From Planctomycetota bacterium (lineage in GTDB: Bacteria > Planctomycetota > Phycisphaerae > Tepidisphaerales > Tepidisphaeraceae), in assembly GCA_038746835.1 (NCBI GenBank), contig JBCDKH010000001.1:25958-89957 (forward strand): 64,000 nt of DNA. Reading direction: 5' to 3'. A program made the translations under genes and the position numbers. Under the pieces are notes generated by a model. The model had not been told where the DNA came from. It searched no databases and was given only the letters and a program-made list of their open reading frames with translations. Shown here one piece after another: positions 1 through 10,250 of the stretch (position 1 is the stretch's first letter; each line of letters opens with the position of its first letter).

Positions 1-792
<792 letters not shown>

Positions 793-835
793 GTGTGACG
801 ACTCCGGTTCGACCCGTTAGCCTCTGAGCTTCACG

Positions 836-1894
836 ATGACAGTCCTTTCGCCCGAGCACGCCGACGCCGACCACGGTCATCACGGCGATCATCCGCCCCA
901 CCTGGCGCACCACTTCGACACGCCCGAACAGCAGTTCGACTCTGCGAAGGTCGGTATGTGGGCCTTTTTGGCGACGGAAATCCTCATGTTCGGCGGCCTG
1001 TTCGTCGCCTACGCGGTTTACCGCTACAACAACCCGGACGTCTTCAAGTACTCCGCCGACCACCTCAAGTGGTCGCTCGGTGCGACCAACACGCTCATTC
1101 TGCTCGCCTCGTCGTTGACGATGGCCTTGGCCGTCCGGGCAGCCCAGCTCGGGCAGCAGTCGTACCTGAAGCTCATGCTGGCGATGACGCTTCTGGGCGG
1201 CGTCGGCTTCATGGTCATCAAGACCGTCGAGTACACCGACAAGTTCAATCACGGCCTGTTCCCCGGCAGGTGGAACGTCTACGACCGCCAAAGCGAAGGC
1301 GGGCAGGAACGCTTCGCCAGCTACATCGCCCACGAGCAGGGTGCTGCCCATCACGACGAACACAGCAGCGACTCCCACGCCGCGGGGAGTAACGCCCATC
1401 ACGAGGACGACGACCACGAAGATCATCACGCAGACGGTCACGCGGAGACGCCAGATCAGGCGGTCGCATCGCCGGTCGTCGCCTCAGATGTCTTTGCCAT
1501 GCTCGGCCCGGACTACGTCGACCCCAACGCCGGCACCGGCGATGCAGCGATCCACCGGCCGACGATCGACATGGCTCAGCTGTCCATCAGCCACGACGCG
1601 CACAACGGCGACGGTGCCCACGCCGGTGGCAAACACAGCGTCGCGTATGGCGACCTATCGATCAAAGAGCAGTCCAACCTCAAGGCGTTCTTCGGCATCT
1701 ATTACATGATGACCGACCTTCACGGCATCCACGTGCTCATCGGCATGGGCCTGATCGGCTGGGTCCTCATCAAGAGCCTCGCCGGCACCTTCGGCCCGGC
1801 ATATTTCACACCCGTCGACCTTGTCGGCCTGTACTGGCACATCGTCGACCTGATCTGGATCTTCCTCTTCCCGCTGCTGTACCTCATCCACTGA
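836..1894 (+). CDS. ctaE: Cytochrome c oxidase subunit III with a large His/Asp-rich loop
   Basis: Membrane subunit III of the oxidase, 352 residues. Recognisable subunit III helices lie at about residues 38-62, 82-101, 112-130, 283-313 and 329-350, with the family motif MTDLHGIHV near residue 292. It is oddly long: between the third and fourth helices (about 147-280) there is a hydrophilic insert rich in His, Asp and Glu, with about 16 His between 160 and 270. The N-terminal 26 residues carry 8 more. These clusters look metal-binding, but that is inference. It starts 43 bp after the subunit I stop and 6 bp before subunit IV, so it belongs to the operon. The start ATG is the first in frame. 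Confidence 0.95.
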   Translation: MTVLSPEHADADHGHHGDHPPHLAHHFDTPEQQFDSAKVGMWAFLATEILMFGGLFVAYAVYRYNNPDVFKYSADHLKWSLGATNTLILLASSLTMALAVRAAQLGQQSYLKLMLAMTLLGGVGFMVIKTVEYTDKFNHGLFPGRWNVYDRQSEGGQERFASYIAHEQGAAHHDEHSSDSHAAGSNAHHEDDDHEDHHADGHAETPDQAVASPVVASDVFAMLGPDYVDPNAGTGDAAIHRPTIDMAQLSISHDAHNGDGAHAGGKHSVAYGDLSIKEQSNLKAFFGIYYMMTDLHGIHVLIGMGLIGWVLIKSLAGTFGPAYFTPVDLVGLYWHIVDLIWIFLFPLLYLIH

Positions 1895-1900
1895 CCCGCC

Positions 1901-2389
1901 ATGGCCATCACCAACGACAGTGGCGTTCGAGGCACCGCAGCCGTCTCGCTCGCCGACATCACCGACGAAGACCGTCAGCTGACCGCCGAGCGTGCTGACG
2001 GTCTCTCACGAGGACTGAGCGGGCTAGGTGCTCCGGTAAGTCATGCAGAACACGACGAGCCGCACGTCGCGCCCTTGTGGATCATGTACGGCACGTTTGC
2101 GGCATTGGTCGGGCTCACAGTTCTTACCGTCGGAGCTCGATTCGTCGACTTCGGTGCTCAGATCAACATCATGATTGCCCTCGGCCTTGCCTTCTTGAAG
2201 GCGGTGCTCGTGGCGATGTTCTTCATGCACCTGATCTGGGACAGCAAGCTCAATCAGCTGATCCTGGTCAGCACGCTGCTGTTCCTGACGATCTTCATTG
2301 GCGTGGCGATCATCGACAGCGACCAGTACCAGCCGATCCTCGACCCCGCCGACGCCTACACCACCAGCATCGAAGCCGCTGGCGAGTGA
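1901..2389 (+). CDS. ctaF: Cytochrome c oxidase subunit IV family protein
   Basis: A 162-residue protein that closes the oxidase operon. About 65 hydrophilic residues precede three membrane helices (roughly 66-85, 93-113 and 122-143). The sequence around LKAVLVAMFFMHL is the signature of the prokaryotic cytochrome c oxidase subunit IV / caa3 assembly family, which stabilises the oxidase rather than carrying redox centres. The N-terminal extension is longer than in most members. It starts 6 bp after the subunit III stop. The gene downstream is on the other strand, with only 18 bp between the two stop codons and no clear terminator hairpin. Confidence 0.9.
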   Translation: MAITNDSGVRGTAAVSLADITDEDRQLTAERADGLSRGLSGLGAPVSHAEHDEPHVAPLWIMYGTFAALVGLTVLTVGARFVDFGAQINIMIALGLAFLKAVLVAMFFMHLIWDSKLNQLILVSTLLFLTIFIGVAIIDSDQYQPILDPADAYTTSIEAAGE

Positions 2390-2407
2390 CGTGCCGTAGC
2401 CGCCTGA

Positions 2408-3868
2408 TCACTCTTCGTCTTCGCGCTTGCGAAGCGTTGCTCCTCGCACCTGACCACGTTCAACGTAGTTGACGGTGACGTCGACGCTGTCGAGCGGGAC
2501 GGAGTCTCCGGAGACCGGCCAGCGGCCGAGCTCGCGGGTGACGTAGCCGCCGAGCGTCGTCACATCGCCGCCCTCGGCCTTGTCCATTGCTGCGTCGCTG
2601 AGTTGCAGCTTCTGGAAGATCTCACGCAGCGGCACCTCGCCGTCTGCACGCCATTCGCTGGCAATGACTTCGCCGTTGACCTGCTCGTGGCCGACGTCGC
2701 AGCTGACGGGTTCCAGCTTCCAGACGCGCTCACCTGCGTCGAACTCGTCCTCAATGTCGCCGACGACTTCCTCCAGCACGTCTTCGAGCGTGATGACGCC
2801 CTGCGTGCTGCCGTACTCGTCAACGACGATCGCCATGTGGCTTTCCAGCCGCTGGCCGCCGGGCTCCTGGAAGCCTTGCTGGAACCGGCTGAGCAACAGT
2901 CCCAGGTTCTGCGTCTCGGGCACGAACGGCACCGGACGGACGAGCGACGCGAGGTCGATCTGACCCGAGCCGATGACGTGCAGCTCTCCGCCGGGCGAAT
3001 CCGGCAGCAACGCCCGCACCTCATCCGGTTTGTCCGGATCGTCAGCCACGTGCAGGCGTCCTGGAACAAGTGACAGTGCGTTGAACACGTCGCGCAGGTG
3101 GACAATGCCCTTGACGTCATCCACACCCTCTCCCAGCACCGGCAGCCGCGTGTAGGGCGTCTGACGCAGCGTGCTCAGCACCTCGGCAAAGCCGTCGCTC
3201 AGGTGTAGCACGTGCATGTCCTTGCGGGGCGTCATCACCTGCCGCGCCTTGACCTCCTGCAGCCGACCGGCGGCGGCGATCATCTGCTCCTGGTGCTCGT
3301 TGATGACCTGCGTCGTCCGAGCCATCGCAGCCAGCGTCGCGATCTCATCGGTGCCGACGACCTTGTGGTGCCCGCCGGACGTGTCGAACGGCTTGTTCAC
3401 AAACTTCACTGCCGCCAGCACCGGCTTCATCACGTTGACGATCAGCAACATCGGTCTGGCCGTGAAGGCGGCGACCGTCGTGTTGTACCGAACGCCGAGA
3501 CTCTTAGGCAGGATCTCGGTGAACTGCAGCATCAGCACGGTGAAGACCGCACCGAACGCGAACACACTCCAGCCGCCTGCGTTCTCGCCGAAGAGTTGCG
3601 GGTTCTGATCGACCCACTCCTCGAATTTCGCCCCGGCCATCGTCGCGCCGATGGTGTGGGCGGCGGTGTTGCAGATCAGGATGACGCTGATCGGGCGTTC
3701 GACTTCCTTCTTGAACGCTTCCCAGATCTCGCCCGCCTTGGGTCGACGACGCTTGAGACCGGCGACGTCGCCAGGCGTGAGGCTCAGCAGCGTCGCTTCC
3801 ATGAGCGAGCAGATCGCACTGATCGACAGCGACGTTCCGACGGCAAGCAGAAGAATGAGAAGCGTCAT
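2408..3868 (-). CDS. CNNM (DUF21)/CBS-pair/CorC_HlyC membrane protein
   Basis: A 486-residue member of the HlyC/CorC family, implicated elsewhere in divalent cation (Mg/Co) export or homeostasis. In order: hydrophobic DUF21/CNNM membrane domain (about 1-175, starting MTLLILLLAVGTSL), a CBS pair (about 195-345), a hydrophilic stretch containing VDEYGSTQGVITLEDVLEE, and the small CorC_HlyC transporter-associated domain at the C-terminus. The frame is open further upstream, but the ATG at 3868 makes an ATGA overlap with the truA stop codon and begins exactly at the first membrane helix, so I take it as the start. It is the last gene of a minus-strand run with truA and the oxidoreductase fusion. 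The substrate is unknown. Confidence 0.9.
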   Translation of the reverse strand: MTLLILLLAVGTSLSISAICSLMEATLLSLTPGDVAGLKRRRPKAGEIWEAFKKEVERPISVILICNTAAHTIGATMAGAKFEEWVDQNPQLFGENAGGWSVFAFGAVFTVLMLQFTEILPKSLGVRYNTTVAAFTARPMLLIVNVMKPVLAAVKFVNKPFDTSGGHHKVVGTDEIATLAAMARTTQVINEHQEQMIAAAGRLQEVKARQVMTPRKDMHVLHLSDGFAEVLSTLRQTPYTRLPVLGEGVDDVKGIVHLRDVFNALSLVPGRLHVADDPDKPDEVRALLPDSPGGELHVIGSGQIDLASLVRPVPFVPETQNLGLLLSRFQQGFQEPGGQRLESHMAIVVDEYGSTQGVITLEDVLEEVVGDIEDEFDAGERVWKLEPVSCDVGHEQVNGEVIASEWRADGEVPLREIFQKLQLSDAAMDKAEGGDVTTLGGYVTRELGRWPVSGDSVPLDSVDVTVNYVERGQVRGATLRKREDEE

Positions 3869-4695
3869 TCGGCTGCCGCGACTGTAGCGGATCCGACTTG
3901 CCGACGATGCCTCACCCACAGCAGGCACATCCCATGCGGCGGAGCCGTCGGGCCTGCAGCCTCGCGATCGCGTGCCGACAGAATCGTCGTCATCGCTTCA
4001 GGCGGTACTTTCCCCGCACCCACGCGGAGCAAAGTTCCCGTCATGATCCGAACCTGATGCCACAGGAAGCCAGTTCCGGCGATCTCGAAGTGCACCCGAT
4101 CGCCGTCGCGTGACACCTTCGCGGACGTGACCGTCCGAACCGTCGACTCGCGTCCGTGGCCCGGCTTGGCGAAGCTGGCAAAGTCGTGTTCGCCGACGAA
4201 TCGCGCCGCCGCTTCATGCATCGCAGCGACGTCGAGTGGACTCGGCATCGGCGGCAGGTGGAGCATCACGTCGCCGGCAAACACGTCCTTCTTCAGTCCG
4301 TTGTGCACCGTGTAGCGATACGCCTTCTCGGCCGTGTCGCTAAGGACGTCGAAGTCGTTCGCGACGGGCTCGATCGACCGGATCGCGACATCCGCCGGCA
4401 GCTTTGCGTTCGTCGCTGCCATGAGCCGTTCGGGCGCGATTTGATGCCGGATCGTCTCGAAGCTTGCCGCCTGACCTTTGGCGTGAACGCCGGCGTCGGT
4501 CCGACTGGCACCGACGACGTTGACGGGATGCCCGACGGTGCGTTGGAGCGCGAGTCGCAGGACGTTCTGGACCGTCGGCAGCTCGGCCGCAGAAGTGTCT
4601 TCGCCCGGCACCATCTGCCGCTGCCAGCCGTGGTAAGCCGTGCCGCGATACGCGACCGTCAGCTTGTAACGGAGTTGGGCCGGCTCATCGCTCAC
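3865..4695 (-). CDS. truA: tRNA pseudouridine(38-40) synthase TruA
   Basis: Converts uridines 38-40 of the tRNA anticodon stem-loop to pseudouridine. The 276-residue protein has the N-terminal hallmark YRGTAYHGWQ and the catalytic loop RTDAGVHAKG, whose Asp is the family nucleophile; the second half has the GTGFLWHQVRIM motif. The frame runs open well upstream, but a GTG at 4695 overlaps the TGA of the upstream gene (GTGA) and gives the normal family length of about 260 residues. Both ends of the gene show 4-bp overlaps, so the three genes from 6710 to 2408 are probably translationally coupled. Confidence 0.95.
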   Translation of the reverse strand: MSDEPAQLRYKLTVAYRGTAYHGWQRQMVPGEDTSAAELPTVQNVLRLALQRTVGHPVNVVGASRTDAGVHAKGQAASFETIRHQIAPERLMAATNAKLPADVAIRSIEPVANDFDVLSDTAEKAYRYTVHNGLKKDVFAGDVMLHLPPMPSPLDVAAMHEAAARFVGEHDFASFAKPGHGRESTVRTVTSAKVSRDGDRVHFEIAGTGFLWHQVRIMTGTLLRVGAGKVPPEAMTTILSARDREAAGPTAPPHGMCLLWVRHRRQVGSATVAAAE

Positions 4696-6710
4696 GAATC
4701 GGCAGGCGTGTCGCGCTTCAGATCGAGCCACGCGTGCTCCGCGTCGGTGAGCTCGATCGACAGGCCGGGCAGCGACGTGTGCAGCTCGCGGAGGTTGCGC
4801 GGGCCGATGAGTGCGAAGCTCGGGAACGCCTGCTTGAGCACCCATGCCGCTGCAATGCTGATCGGCTCGACGCCGCGTTGCTCGGCAAGTTCGAAACAAC
4901 GCTTGCGTCGCTCCATGTTGGCATCGCTGACCCAGCAGCGGTTCAGCTCGGCCTCGTCCAAGTCGCGATCAGGCACGAAGAAGCCGCGGGCCTGACTGCT
5001 CCACGCAAAGTTGGTCAGACCGGTCTCGGCGAGGTAGCTCATCCAATCGTCGGCGTGCGCGCTCTCGCAACCTCGCCAGACGGGATCGACCATCTCGGCC
5101 AGCGACAGGTTCTGGCTCATGACGGTGAAGCCACGAACGCCCTTCTTGCTCGCGTAATCCTGGGCCTCCTTCAGGCGGCTCAGCGTCCAGTTGCTCCCGC
5201 CAAACCCGCCGCGAATGAGTCCTTCATCGGCCAGCTCGCTCAGAACGTCGACGAATTCGCCCGCTGGCACATCAGGGTTGTCGCGGTGGAGGAAGTAGAG
5301 ATCGCAGTAGTCGGTGCCGAGCCAGCCGAGCTGGTCCATCAGCTCGCCGCGGATGAAGTGCGGGAAGTTTCGCGGCGTGTGGGCACCCTTGCAGATGACG
5401 GCCACCTGGTCGCGCACGTTCCGGTGCTTGATCCACTGACCCAGCAGTGCCGAGCGCTGTCGACCGTAAACGTGCGCGGTGTCGAAGCCGTTGCCGCCGT
5501 ACTCGAAAAACGCGTCGTAAAGGACAGCCGCCCGGTCGAACCGGTGCTGGTTGTCGCAGCCCATCAGGAACTTCGACACCTCGAACGGAATCTCGCCGAC
5601 CTTCGCCGTCGGCATCGGCGACGTCGACTGGCGCGCAAGCGACTCGCCGATGATGGTCGTGGAGCTGTAGTGCTCGAGCGTTTCGGCCGGGTACGTGAGA
5701 CCAATCTGCTCGCGCCACGTGTCGAGCGCCCGCATGTTCCCGAGTGTGTCGGCAGGCGTCATCGCAGGGAACGCAACGCCGCCGGTGACCACTGCCTTCG
5801 CAAAGGCCTCGGCCTCGAGTGCGTAGAGCGGCTTGTCGCTCGGCACGGCAATCTCACGCTTGTCGCCCTCGGCCGGCTCGATGACGATCGTGCTCTCGCC
5901 GCCGTGGCGTGCGGGAATGAACGGCTGGTCGATGCTCAGCTTTCCGCCGGTGCCGTAGACGGTCAGTCCGTTCTGTGCGTTGAGACGAACGCCCGTTCGC
6001 AGCGACGCGACAATCCCGCCGGGGAACATCGCCGTCGCAGCGGCCCACTCGTCGACGCCCGTCTTGCCGAGATGACCGACGCCCTTGAGACTCGTCGGCC
6101 CTGCAACGTCTCCACCGACGGCAGCACCGGCGACGAGCCGAGCGATGCTGACGGCGTAGCAGCCGACGTCCAAAATCCCGCCACCGCCGAGCTCCGGGTT
6201 GAGCAGTCGCTGCTCGGGCTTGTCCGGCCCGCGAAAGCTGAAGGCGGCGTCGATGAACTGCACATCGCCGATGACTTTCTCGCGAAGCAATCGCACGAGC
6301 TCGTCGATCACCGGATGGCAGCGGTACATGAACGCCTCCATCAGGACGCGATCGGACAGCCGAGCCGCCTCAAACATCGCCTCGGCATCTGCCCAGTTGA
6401 TCGCGACCGGCTTCTCACACAGAACGTGCTTGCCGGCGCGGAGCAGCTTGATCGTCCACTCGGCGTGCTGCGGGTGCGGCGTGGCGACGTAGACCGCATC
6501 GACCTCGGCGTCCGAGAGGAGCTCGTCGTAACTGCCAAGGCCGCGTGCGCCCGGCGCGTGTTCCTTGGCAAAGGCGTCGGCCTTTTCCTTGGAACGGCTC
6601 GCGACAGCGACGAGCGTGCCCGTGTCGGTGTGTTTGAGATCAGAAGCAAAGGCCCCGGCGATGCGGCCGGCGCCGAGGATTCCCCAACGAAGATGCGTGG
6701 CGGGCGTCAT
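4692..6710 (-). CDS. Fusion of a Gfo/Idh/MocA oxidoreductase and an aldo/keto reductase
   Basis: A 672-residue two-enzyme protein. Residues 1-345 are a Gfo/Idh/MocA-type dehydrogenase: dinucleotide-binding motif GILGAGRIAG near residue 10 and the conserved EKP at 99-101, typically acting on sugars or polyols. After a short linker (about 345-367), residues 368-672 form an aldo/keto reductase with all four catalytic tetrad positions visible: Asp410 and Tyr415 (GFDTAHVYG), Lys441 (CKGAHT) and His475 (FLHRDN). Both halves are normally separate NAD(P)-dependent enzymes. The fusion suggests sequential or coupled redox steps on one carbohydrate, but the substrate cannot be read from the sequence. 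I see no stop or frameshift at the junction, so the fusion is real in this assembly. Confidence 0.9.
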   Translation of the reverse strand: MTPATHLRWGILGAGRIAGAFASDLKHTDTGTLVAVASRSKEKADAFAKEHAPGARGLGSYDELLSDAEVDAVYVATPHPQHAEWTIKLLRAGKHVLCEKPVAINWADAEAMFEAARLSDRVLMEAFMYRCHPVIDELVRLLREKVIGDVQFIDAAFSFRGPDKPEQRLLNPELGGGGILDVGCYAVSIARLVAGAAVGGDVAGPTSLKGVGHLGKTGVDEWAAATAMFPGGIVASLRTGVRLNAQNGLTVYGTGGKLSIDQPFIPARHGGESTIVIEPAEGDKREIAVPSDKPLYALEAEAFAKAVVTGGVAFPAMTPADTLGNMRALDTWREQIGLTYPAETLEHYSSTTIIGESLARQSTSPMPTAKVGEIPFEVSKFLMGCDNQHRFDRAAVLYDAFFEYGGNGFDTAHVYGRQRSALLGQWIKHRNVRDQVAVICKGAHTPRNFPHFIRGELMDQLGWLGTDYCDLYFLHRDNPDVPAGEFVDVLSELADEGLIRGGFGGSNWTLSRLKEAQDYASKKGVRGFTVMSQNLSLAEMVDPVWRGCESAHADDWMSYLAETGLTNFAWSSQARGFFVPDRDLDEAELNRCWVSDANMERRKRCFELAEQRGVEPISIAAAWVLKQAFPSFALIGPRNLRELHTSLPGLSIELTDAEHAWLDLKRDTPADS

Positions 6711-6734
6711 GCCCCAACTTGTAGGCGAGGCAGA

Positions 6735-7130
6735 TCAGCCACCCAACCCGCCGAGCCCGCCACGCCGCAGCTGGTCCATCATGTCGTCGGTGATGCCGGC
6801 CTCTTCTGCGGCCTTGGCCATCTTCTCCTGCGTCACCTCAGCCGCCTTGACCTGCGCCTTCTGCTGAGCGATCGCGACCGCGGAAACGATGTGCCGCTGA
6901 AGCTGCTCGATGTCGGCAACCTCGGCCGTCGGGTTGATTTGCAGCGAGACCAGCTCCAGCTTGCCGTTGCACGTCGCAACCACCGCACCGTTACCGGCGT
7001 CAGCGGTGATGCGAAGGCCGCCGAGCTCGCCGACGAGTTCCGCCTGCATCTCGGCCATCTTCGACTGCATGGCCTTCATCTTCGCGATCATCTGGGGCAG
7101 ATTCGCGAGGTCTTTGAAGTTCTCGAACAT
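6735..7130 (-). CDS. ebfC: YbaB/EbfC-family nucleoid-associated protein
   Basis: A small DNA-binding protein (131 residues) of the YbaB/EbfC family, which binds DNA as a dimer and is often encoded beside dnaX and recR. Neither of those is visible here. The N-terminal MFENFKDLANLPQMIAKMKA helix, the central GNGAVVATCNGKLELVSLQI strand region and a Gly-Gly-Leu-rich C-terminus are typical. The C-terminus repeats GGLGGLGG, a little longer than usual. It lies 24 bp upstream of the oxidoreductase fusion on the same strand; a dispersed palindromic repeat separates it from the next minus-strand gene. Confidence 0.9.
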   Translation of the reverse strand: MFENFKDLANLPQMIAKMKAMQSKMAEMQAELVGELGGLRITADAGNGAVVATCNGKLELVSLQINPTAEVADIEQLQRHIVSAVAIAQQKAQVKAAEVTQEKMAKAAEEAGITDDMMDQLRRGGLGGLGG

Positions 7131-7151
7131 GCGCGATGATACGGCTTGTCC

Positions 7152-7241
7152 GTCATCCCGAGCGAAGCCGAGGGACCTCGCCTGGTTCTGCGTGGTCGCG
7201 CAGGCGAGCTCCTTCGACTCGCTGCGCCCGCTCAGGATGAC
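7152..7241. repeat. Dispersed palindromic repeat, copy A
   Basis: A 90-bp intergenic element whose ends are near-complementary: it opens GTCATCCCGAGCG and closes CGCTCAGGATGAC, with an inner GAGGGACCTCG against a GAGCTCCTTCGAC-like partner. The same unit recurs at 12226, 13841, 14313, 14806, 31793 and 47111. It lies between ybaB and the cysteine desulfurase-like gene. Confidence 0.85.
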
Positions 7242-7258
7242 CTAACGCCGGTTTCGGG

Positions 7259-8458
7259 CTACACCGCCATCAGTTCCGCCGACGAGGTCAGCTCGGCAAG
7301 TGCGTCGGCGGCGAAGCGGACGTCTTGCTTGCTGGTGAAGGGGCCGAAGCTGAGCCGCGTTGCGCCACCGGCGTCGAGCGTGCCGATCGCGCGGTGGACC
7401 CAAGGCGCGCAGTGGATGCCGCTGCGGGAGAGGACACCAAAGCCGCTCTCGAGCGCGGCCGAAAGCTCGTGCGGTTCGAGTCCCTCAGCCCGGACGCTGA
7501 AGACGCCAATGCGGTCCGCCACGCCGGGCGGGCCGAAGAGCGTCAGGCCGTCGACGCCGGTGATCGCACCGAGGAACGTCGAGACCAGGCCTTGCTCGTG
7601 TCGCTGAATCTCGCCGAGCCCTTTGCCGCGGAGCCAGCGCACGCCCGCGAGCAGACCGGCGACGCCGATGGCGTTGTGGCTGCCAGGCTCGTAGCGATCC
7701 GGCATCCACGTCGGGTGCGTCGGCAGATCGCTCCGACTGCCGGTGCCACCTTCACGCAGAGGCCGGACGAGCTTTTCCATGCCTGGCCGAAGGTAGAGAA
7801 AGCCCGTGCCGAGCGGCCCCATCAACGCCTTGTGCCCCGGTGCGGCGAGCAGATCGATCGAGTCTTTCTGCACGTCGACCGACACATGCCCGATCGACTG
7901 GGCCGCGTCGACCACGAAGGGCACCGCCATCTCGCGACAGATCGCACCGATCTCCGCGACGCGTTGAACGGCGCCGGTGACGTTGCTCGCGTGCGTCAAT
8001 GCGACGAACTTCGTGTCCCGCTGGATCGCCTCGCGCACGTCGGCCGGGTCGACGAGCGTCGTCTCCGGGTCGCACGGCACGGCCGTGAACTTCAGGCCCC
8101 ACTGTTCGGCCATCGCGTGGACGGGCCGGAGGATGGAGTTGTGGTCGGCCTCGCTGATGACGACGTGGCCGGGGTTGAAGGGATCGATGAGGCCGCGCAG
8201 CGCGATGTTGAGTGCGTCCGAGCAGTTGAGCGCGAAGACGACGTGGTCGGGCGACTCGCCGCCGATGAAGTCGTTGATCTCGCGTCGGCACGCCTCGAGC
8301 AGTCTGCCGGTTTCGACCGCTTCGTCATACGCACCGCGGCCGGCGCTGGCACCGAGGCGCGTCGCGTAGTCCGTCATCGCCGCCAGGACTTCGGGCGGCT
8401 TGGGAAAGCTCGTTGCGGCGTTGTCAAGGTAGAGGCGTCGCGGGGCGGCGTCGGACAT
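7259..8458 (-). CDS. Aminotransferase class V, cysteine desulfurase family
   Basis: A 399-residue PLP enzyme of the class V aminotransferase fold. The N-terminal DNAATSFPKPPEV, the APGHKALMGPLG segment (Lys forms the PLP Schiff base) and the C-terminal RSGIHCAPWVH (Cys in the position of the catalytic persulfide Cys) match the NifS/SufS-related group annotated as cysteine desulfurase family protein. It would transfer sulfur from cysteine for Fe-S or thio-cofactor synthesis, but no Fe-S scaffold gene is adjacent, so the physiological acceptor is unknown. The start ATG is preceded by other minus-strand genes 35 bp away. Confidence 0.88.
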   Translation of the reverse strand: MSDAAPRRLYLDNAATSFPKPPEVLAAMTDYATRLGASAGRGAYDEAVETGRLLEACRREINDFIGGESPDHVVFALNCSDALNIALRGLIDPFNPGHVVISEADHNSILRPVHAMAEQWGLKFTAVPCDPETTLVDPADVREAIQRDTKFVALTHASNVTGAVQRVAEIGAICREMAVPFVVDAAQSIGHVSVDVQKDSIDLLAAPGHKALMGPLGTGFLYLRPGMEKLVRPLREGGTGSRSDLPTHPTWMPDRYEPGSHNAIGVAGLLAGVRWLRGKGLGEIQRHEQGLVSTFLGAITGVDGLTLFGPPGVADRIGVFSVRAEGLEPHELSAALESGFGVLSRSGIHCAPWVHRAIGTLDAGGATRLSFGPFTSKQDVRFAADALAELTSSAELMAV

Positions 8459-8493
8459 CGTGGCATGATAAGGACGCGGCGCGGACGCGTGTT

Positions 8494-9459
8494 TCAGTCG
8501 TCGGCGTGCTTTTTGCCGACGACGGTCGGGTAGAACTCGCCGGCATACTCGCGATCTTCCTCGGGCTCGTCGACGTGCGTCGGCTTGTCTTCAGGCGTGG
8601 TGGCGACGAATCGCTTGGCAGGCGTAGCGGCGGCACCGATGGAGGCGGGCTCGGCGGATTCGGCAAGCGCGTCGCCGGCGACATCACCGCTCTGCATCGC
8701 CGCAGACTCCACGTACGCATCGAGCTCGGCGGCACGTTCGCGCTCGCGTTGCTCGCGGGCTTCGCGTTCTGCGCGAGACTCGGCCTGGGCGTCAGGGTTG
8801 TCGACCTTCGCCAGCTCGCCCAGAAGCGGGCCGTCCTTTGTCGGACCGACGATCAGACGCCGCACGCCCGCCAGCGTCATCCCGACGGCCAGCCCCGCTC
8901 CGAGCCATGCCGCCCAGGTGAGACGGGGATCGTTGGAGAGCGTCGTTCGGTAGTCGGCCTCGGCGAGGTTCAGGTACGCGGGCAGATCCATCGGCTGCCC
9001 GCCGTTGGCTTCGGGAACGCTTCGAGTCGAGCGAAACAGGCCCCGGCGTCGTGGCTCCGCACCGGGCTCGTTCCAGACGATGCCCTCGGCTGGTGTGATG
9101 ATCTCGAACGGCTGGTACGTGCCCTCGTCGCGCCGCCCTTGCCGGATGAGCCGCTCGCCGGTCAATCGGTGTCCGCCCTCGCGAAGGGGTTCAACGGTCA
9201 GCCCCTGGACGACGTTCCGCCCGTCGCGCGTCTGCTGGCCGAGCGACTGCGCGAAGCTGACGGCACCCATCGTCCGGATAGGCGTCGCGACGGGCTCCGG
9301 CCGCGCCCAGAGCACCGCGCCCGCGATGATCGGTCCGAGCACCACCAGGCCCCACGATCGCAGAGACCACGCCCAAGGCCGCACGACTTCACCCGCGAGC
9401 TTGGATGGCGCATTGACGGCCAAGTCGTCCAGGTCAGGCGTGACGGGCTCGTCGCTCAC
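8494..9459 (-). CDS. Hypothetical membrane protein
   Basis: I do not recognise this 321-residue protein. A cytoplasmic N-terminus of about 30 residues leads into a hydrophobic helix (about 31-51, [18 protein letters not shown]), then a soluble domain of about 120 residues, a second hydrophobic stretch (about 181-201, [20 protein letters not shown]), and a long charged, Glu/Arg/Ala-rich C-terminal tail that probably forms a coiled coil around [16 protein letters not shown] and is otherwise disordered. Its ATG overlaps the stop of the upstream pilin-like gene (ATGA), so the two are co-translated; it may serve the same secretion or pilus system, but that rests only on the overlap. Confidence 0.75.
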   Translation of the reverse strand: MSDEPVTPDLDDLAVNAPSKLAGEVVRPWAWSLRSWGLVVLGPIIAGAVLWARPEPVATPIRTMGAVSFAQSLGQQTRDGRNVVQGLTVEPLREGGHRLTGERLIRQGRRDEGTYQPFEIITPAEGIVWNEPGAEPRRRGLFRSTRSVPEANGGQPMDLPAYLNLAEADYRTTLSNDPRLTWAAWLGAGLAVGMTLAGVRRLIVGPTKDGPLLGELAKVDNPDAQAESRAEREAREQRERERAAELDAYVESAAMQSGDVAGDALAESAEPASIGAAATPAKRFVATTPEDKPTHVDEPEEDREYAGEFYPTVVGKKHADD

Positions 9460-10229
9460 GGGTCGACATCCCTCCAGCGAACGCCCAGCTCGTCCGGGTC
9501 GAATGTCATCGTGGTCTCGTCGAACTGACTCTCGAGCGTCGCGTGCGCGTCAGCAAACAGCACCGTCAGCCCACGTCCCTCGTGAATGTTGATGCCGTCC
9601 GGTTCGCCGCTGAAGATCAGCATGTGGTTCGTGGCGTCGTCCTTGTCGATGTCGGTGAAGTCGTCCGTCGGCTTCGATCCGAACGGCTGGGCGTAGAAGC
9701 CGAGATTGACTGCATCGCCGCTCAGGACGAACGCACTGCTGTTGCGAATGTTGGCCAGAATCCATGACTGCCGCCGCGGGTCTTGTCGCTGCAGCCAGCG
9801 GGCGCTGATGAAGTAGTTGTGGGTCGCACCGACTGGAAACGCCGGGCAGTTGTAGATGTCGTCGTCGGGCTCTTGGTCCCACGCCGCTTGCAGCATCTGA
9901 CTCCAGCCGAGGCCTTCGGCATCGAATGGGTGCGAGCCATCCGGGTGGGTCTGAATGCCGCTCCACGCCGGCAGCCGGCCGTCCTGTTCGTTCGCGTAGA
10001 GGTTTAGCGCGGCACCGATCTGACGCAGATTGCTCAGGCAGACCACCGTCGTCGCCGACTGCCGCGCCCGCGTCAGCGCCGGCAGCAGGATCGATATCAA
10101 GAGCGCGATGATGCCGATGACGACGAGGATCTCCACGAGAGAAAACCCGCGTCGTCGGCCGACGTGCTGTCCTTGGTGTTCGAGCAAGCTCCTCCTCTGC
10201 TGGCGGCAACATACCGCGTGGCGTCGCAT
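9456..10229 (-). CDS. Prepilin-type N-terminal cleavage/methylation protein
   Basis: A 257-residue type II secretion/type IV pilin-like protein. The class III leader ends at RRRG and is followed by [17 protein letters not shown], the canonical prepilin peptidase site (Glu at +5) and hydrophobic helix. The remainder is a globular domain with [20 protein letters not shown], typical of the large planctomycete and verrucomicrobial pseudopilin families. The 27-residue leader is long, so the true start may be further downstream; a GGAGGA stretch lies inside the leader just ahead of a TTG. It overlaps the following membrane protein by 4 bp. The role in a pseudopilus or surface structure is inferred from the family. 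Confidence 0.85.
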   Translation of the reverse strand: MRRHAVCCRQQRRSLLEHQGQHVGRRRGFSLVEILVVIGIIALLISILLPALTRARQSATTVVCLSNLRQIGAALNLYANEQDGRLPAWSGIQTHPDGSHPFDAEGLGWSQMLQAAWDQEPDDDIYNCPAFPVGATHNYFISARWLQRQDPRRQSWILANIRNSSAFVLSGDAVNLGFYAQPFGSKPTDDFTDIDKDDATNHMLIFSGEPDGINIHEGRGLTVLFADAHATLESQFDETTMTFDPDELGVRWRDVDP

Positions 10230-10250
10230 CGTTCCAGCGTTGCTCGCCGG

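Noticed and set aside
4734..7139. 801-codon plus-strand open frame opposite the oxidoreductase fusion and ybaB
   Set aside because: It is antisense to genes with clear catalytic motifs; long shadow frames are expected at this G+C content.
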